From assembly GCA_964539615.1 (NCBI GenBank), contig CAZIJP010000032.1:1-22414 (forward strand): 22,414 bases of DNA, read 5' to 3'. The DNA is from CAYRFE01 sp964539615 (lineage in GTDB: Bacteria; Macinerneyibacteriota; Macinerneyibacteria; Macinerneyibacteriales; CAYRFE01). Under the pieces are notes generated by a model, which was not told the origin of the DNA, made no database searches, and worked only from the letters and a program-made list of their open reading frames with translations. Position 1 is the stretch's first letter, and every line of letters starts with the position of its first letter. Positions 21,773 through 22,414 of this stretch are shown here, piece by piece. The position numbers were made by a program, and so were the translations under genes.

Positions 21773-22414
21773 ATGAATTTAAATATAAAAAAGAAAAGAG
21801 TAAGTGAGATGCCACTTATTGAGGATATTACTCCTGAATCTATAATAATGGTTGTTGATGGAGATACTAACTATAAATATCCTTTAGAAAATATAACTGG
21901 AGATTGTGTAGAGTCGGTTACATCTACAGATAATCATATTCAAGTTGATAATACAGACCCTAAAAATCCAACATTATCATTCACTCTTATTGATAACGAA
22001 AATTTTGTTACTGATGATGAAAAGGTGGTAGTTCAAAATACAAGTGGTATTAACACTGGAGACCAGGACTTGAGCATTTATCAAACGGTCACAGATATAT
22101 CATTAAACACTGATTCAAAAGAAATTGTTGGAGCAATAAATGAAGTTAGTGCTATTGCGTTAAACATAGAAAGTGCAAAAGTTTTTGACACCGAAGCAGA
22201 TATGATTGCGTGGTTGGCAGTCCCTGGAAATGTAGCAACACTATTTATTGGTAAATTATTGCTTATTAGGGAGTTATCGGTGCCAGACTATTGGTGGGAT
22301 GGAACTCAAGCTCTAAAGCTTGAAATTAAAATAGACCTATCTGGTTACTACACAAAAACCGAAACCGACCAAGCGATTGAAGATTATGCTTCACCACTCG
22401 GACACGACCACACT
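21773..22414 (+). CDS. Tail fibre / receptor-binding-like protein, 5' part
   Basis: The ORF starts at ATG 21773, four bases after the previous stop, and stays open for 214 codons to the window edge, so it is truncated only by the window. The N-terminus (KKRVSEMPLIEDITPESIIMVVDG, then TNYKYPL) is the attachment-type start seen in phage appendage proteins. It is followed by NTSGINTGDQDLS, EIVGAINEV and YYTKTETDQAIEDYA, repeated-turn motifs common in trimeric tail fibres, and HDHT at the edge. A role in host recognition is inferred. The last 200 bases contain more C and G than upstream genes (for example GGACACGACCACAC), which may reflect exchange of the fibre's distal part. Confidence 0.7.
   Translation, partial: MNLNIKKKRVSEMPLIEDITPESIIMVVDGDTNYKYPLENITGDCVESVTSTDNHIQVDNTDPKNPTLSFTLIDNENFVTDDEKVVVQNTSGINTGDQDLSIYQTVTDISLNTDSKEIVGAINEVSAIALNIESAKVFDTEADMIAWLAVPGNVATLFIGKLLLIRELSVPDYWWDGTQALKLEIKIDLSGYYTKTETDQAIEDYASPLGHDHT

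Noticed and set aside
1..22414. Search for tRNA genes, CRISPR arrays, insertion sequences and attachment sites
   Set aside because: No cloverleaf, regularly spaced repeats, transposase frame or integrase-linked repeats were seen.

Overview
The window looks like about 22 kb of the virion-structure region of a tailed double-stranded DNA phage (siphovirus-like), or an integrated copy of one, whose host is probably a member of the Bacteroidota. The reasons are a strongly AT-rich sequence with almost all genes on the + strand, tight spacing with stop/start overlaps, A-rich leaders in place of Shine-Dalgarno sites at most genes, one perfect Bacteroidota-type -7 promoter element (TAnnTTTG) at the left edge, and several protein families I associate with Bacteroidota phages. 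No chromosomal, replication, lysis, integrase, tRNA or CRISPR feature is visible.

Left part (1-3950): accessory and regulatory genes. After the promoter come a 48-residue coiled-coil ORF, a probable PD-(D/E)XK nuclease, two unknown proteins, an orphan DNA adenine methyltransferase fused to a type I-like specificity domain, and a sigma factor split over two overlapping genes (region 2, then region 4). A CxxC membrane protein and two small conserved-looking proteins follow.

Middle (3953-16520): packaging and tail. The order is terS, terL, a free-standing GIY-YIG homing endonuclease, a tail-assembly-chaperone pair apparently joined by -1 frameshifting at U UUU UUA, an HK97 gp10-like tail-completion protein, a 670-aa tail protein with two carbohydrate-binding-like modules, a large tail-tip protein with fibronectin III-like repeats (interrupted by a 100-N assembly gap), and the tape measure protein, which ends at a strong intrinsic terminator.

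Right part (16565-22414): head, neck and fibre. An XkdF-like protease fused to a scaffold-like tail is followed by the major capsid protein, a hairpin, a second GIY-YIG endonuclease, a probable major tail tube protein, another intrinsic terminator, a small unknown protein, the portal, two connector/terminator-type proteins, and a tail-fibre-like gene that runs off the window.

The most interesting points are the split sigma factor, the chaperone frameshift, and a hairpin-forming element present twice, 18 kb apart. Each copy of that element lies directly after a nuclease gene and directly before the next start codon. The structural gene order, with tail genes before head genes and the portal near the end, is not the usual one. 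All assignments come from reading motifs in the sequence; no database search was run.
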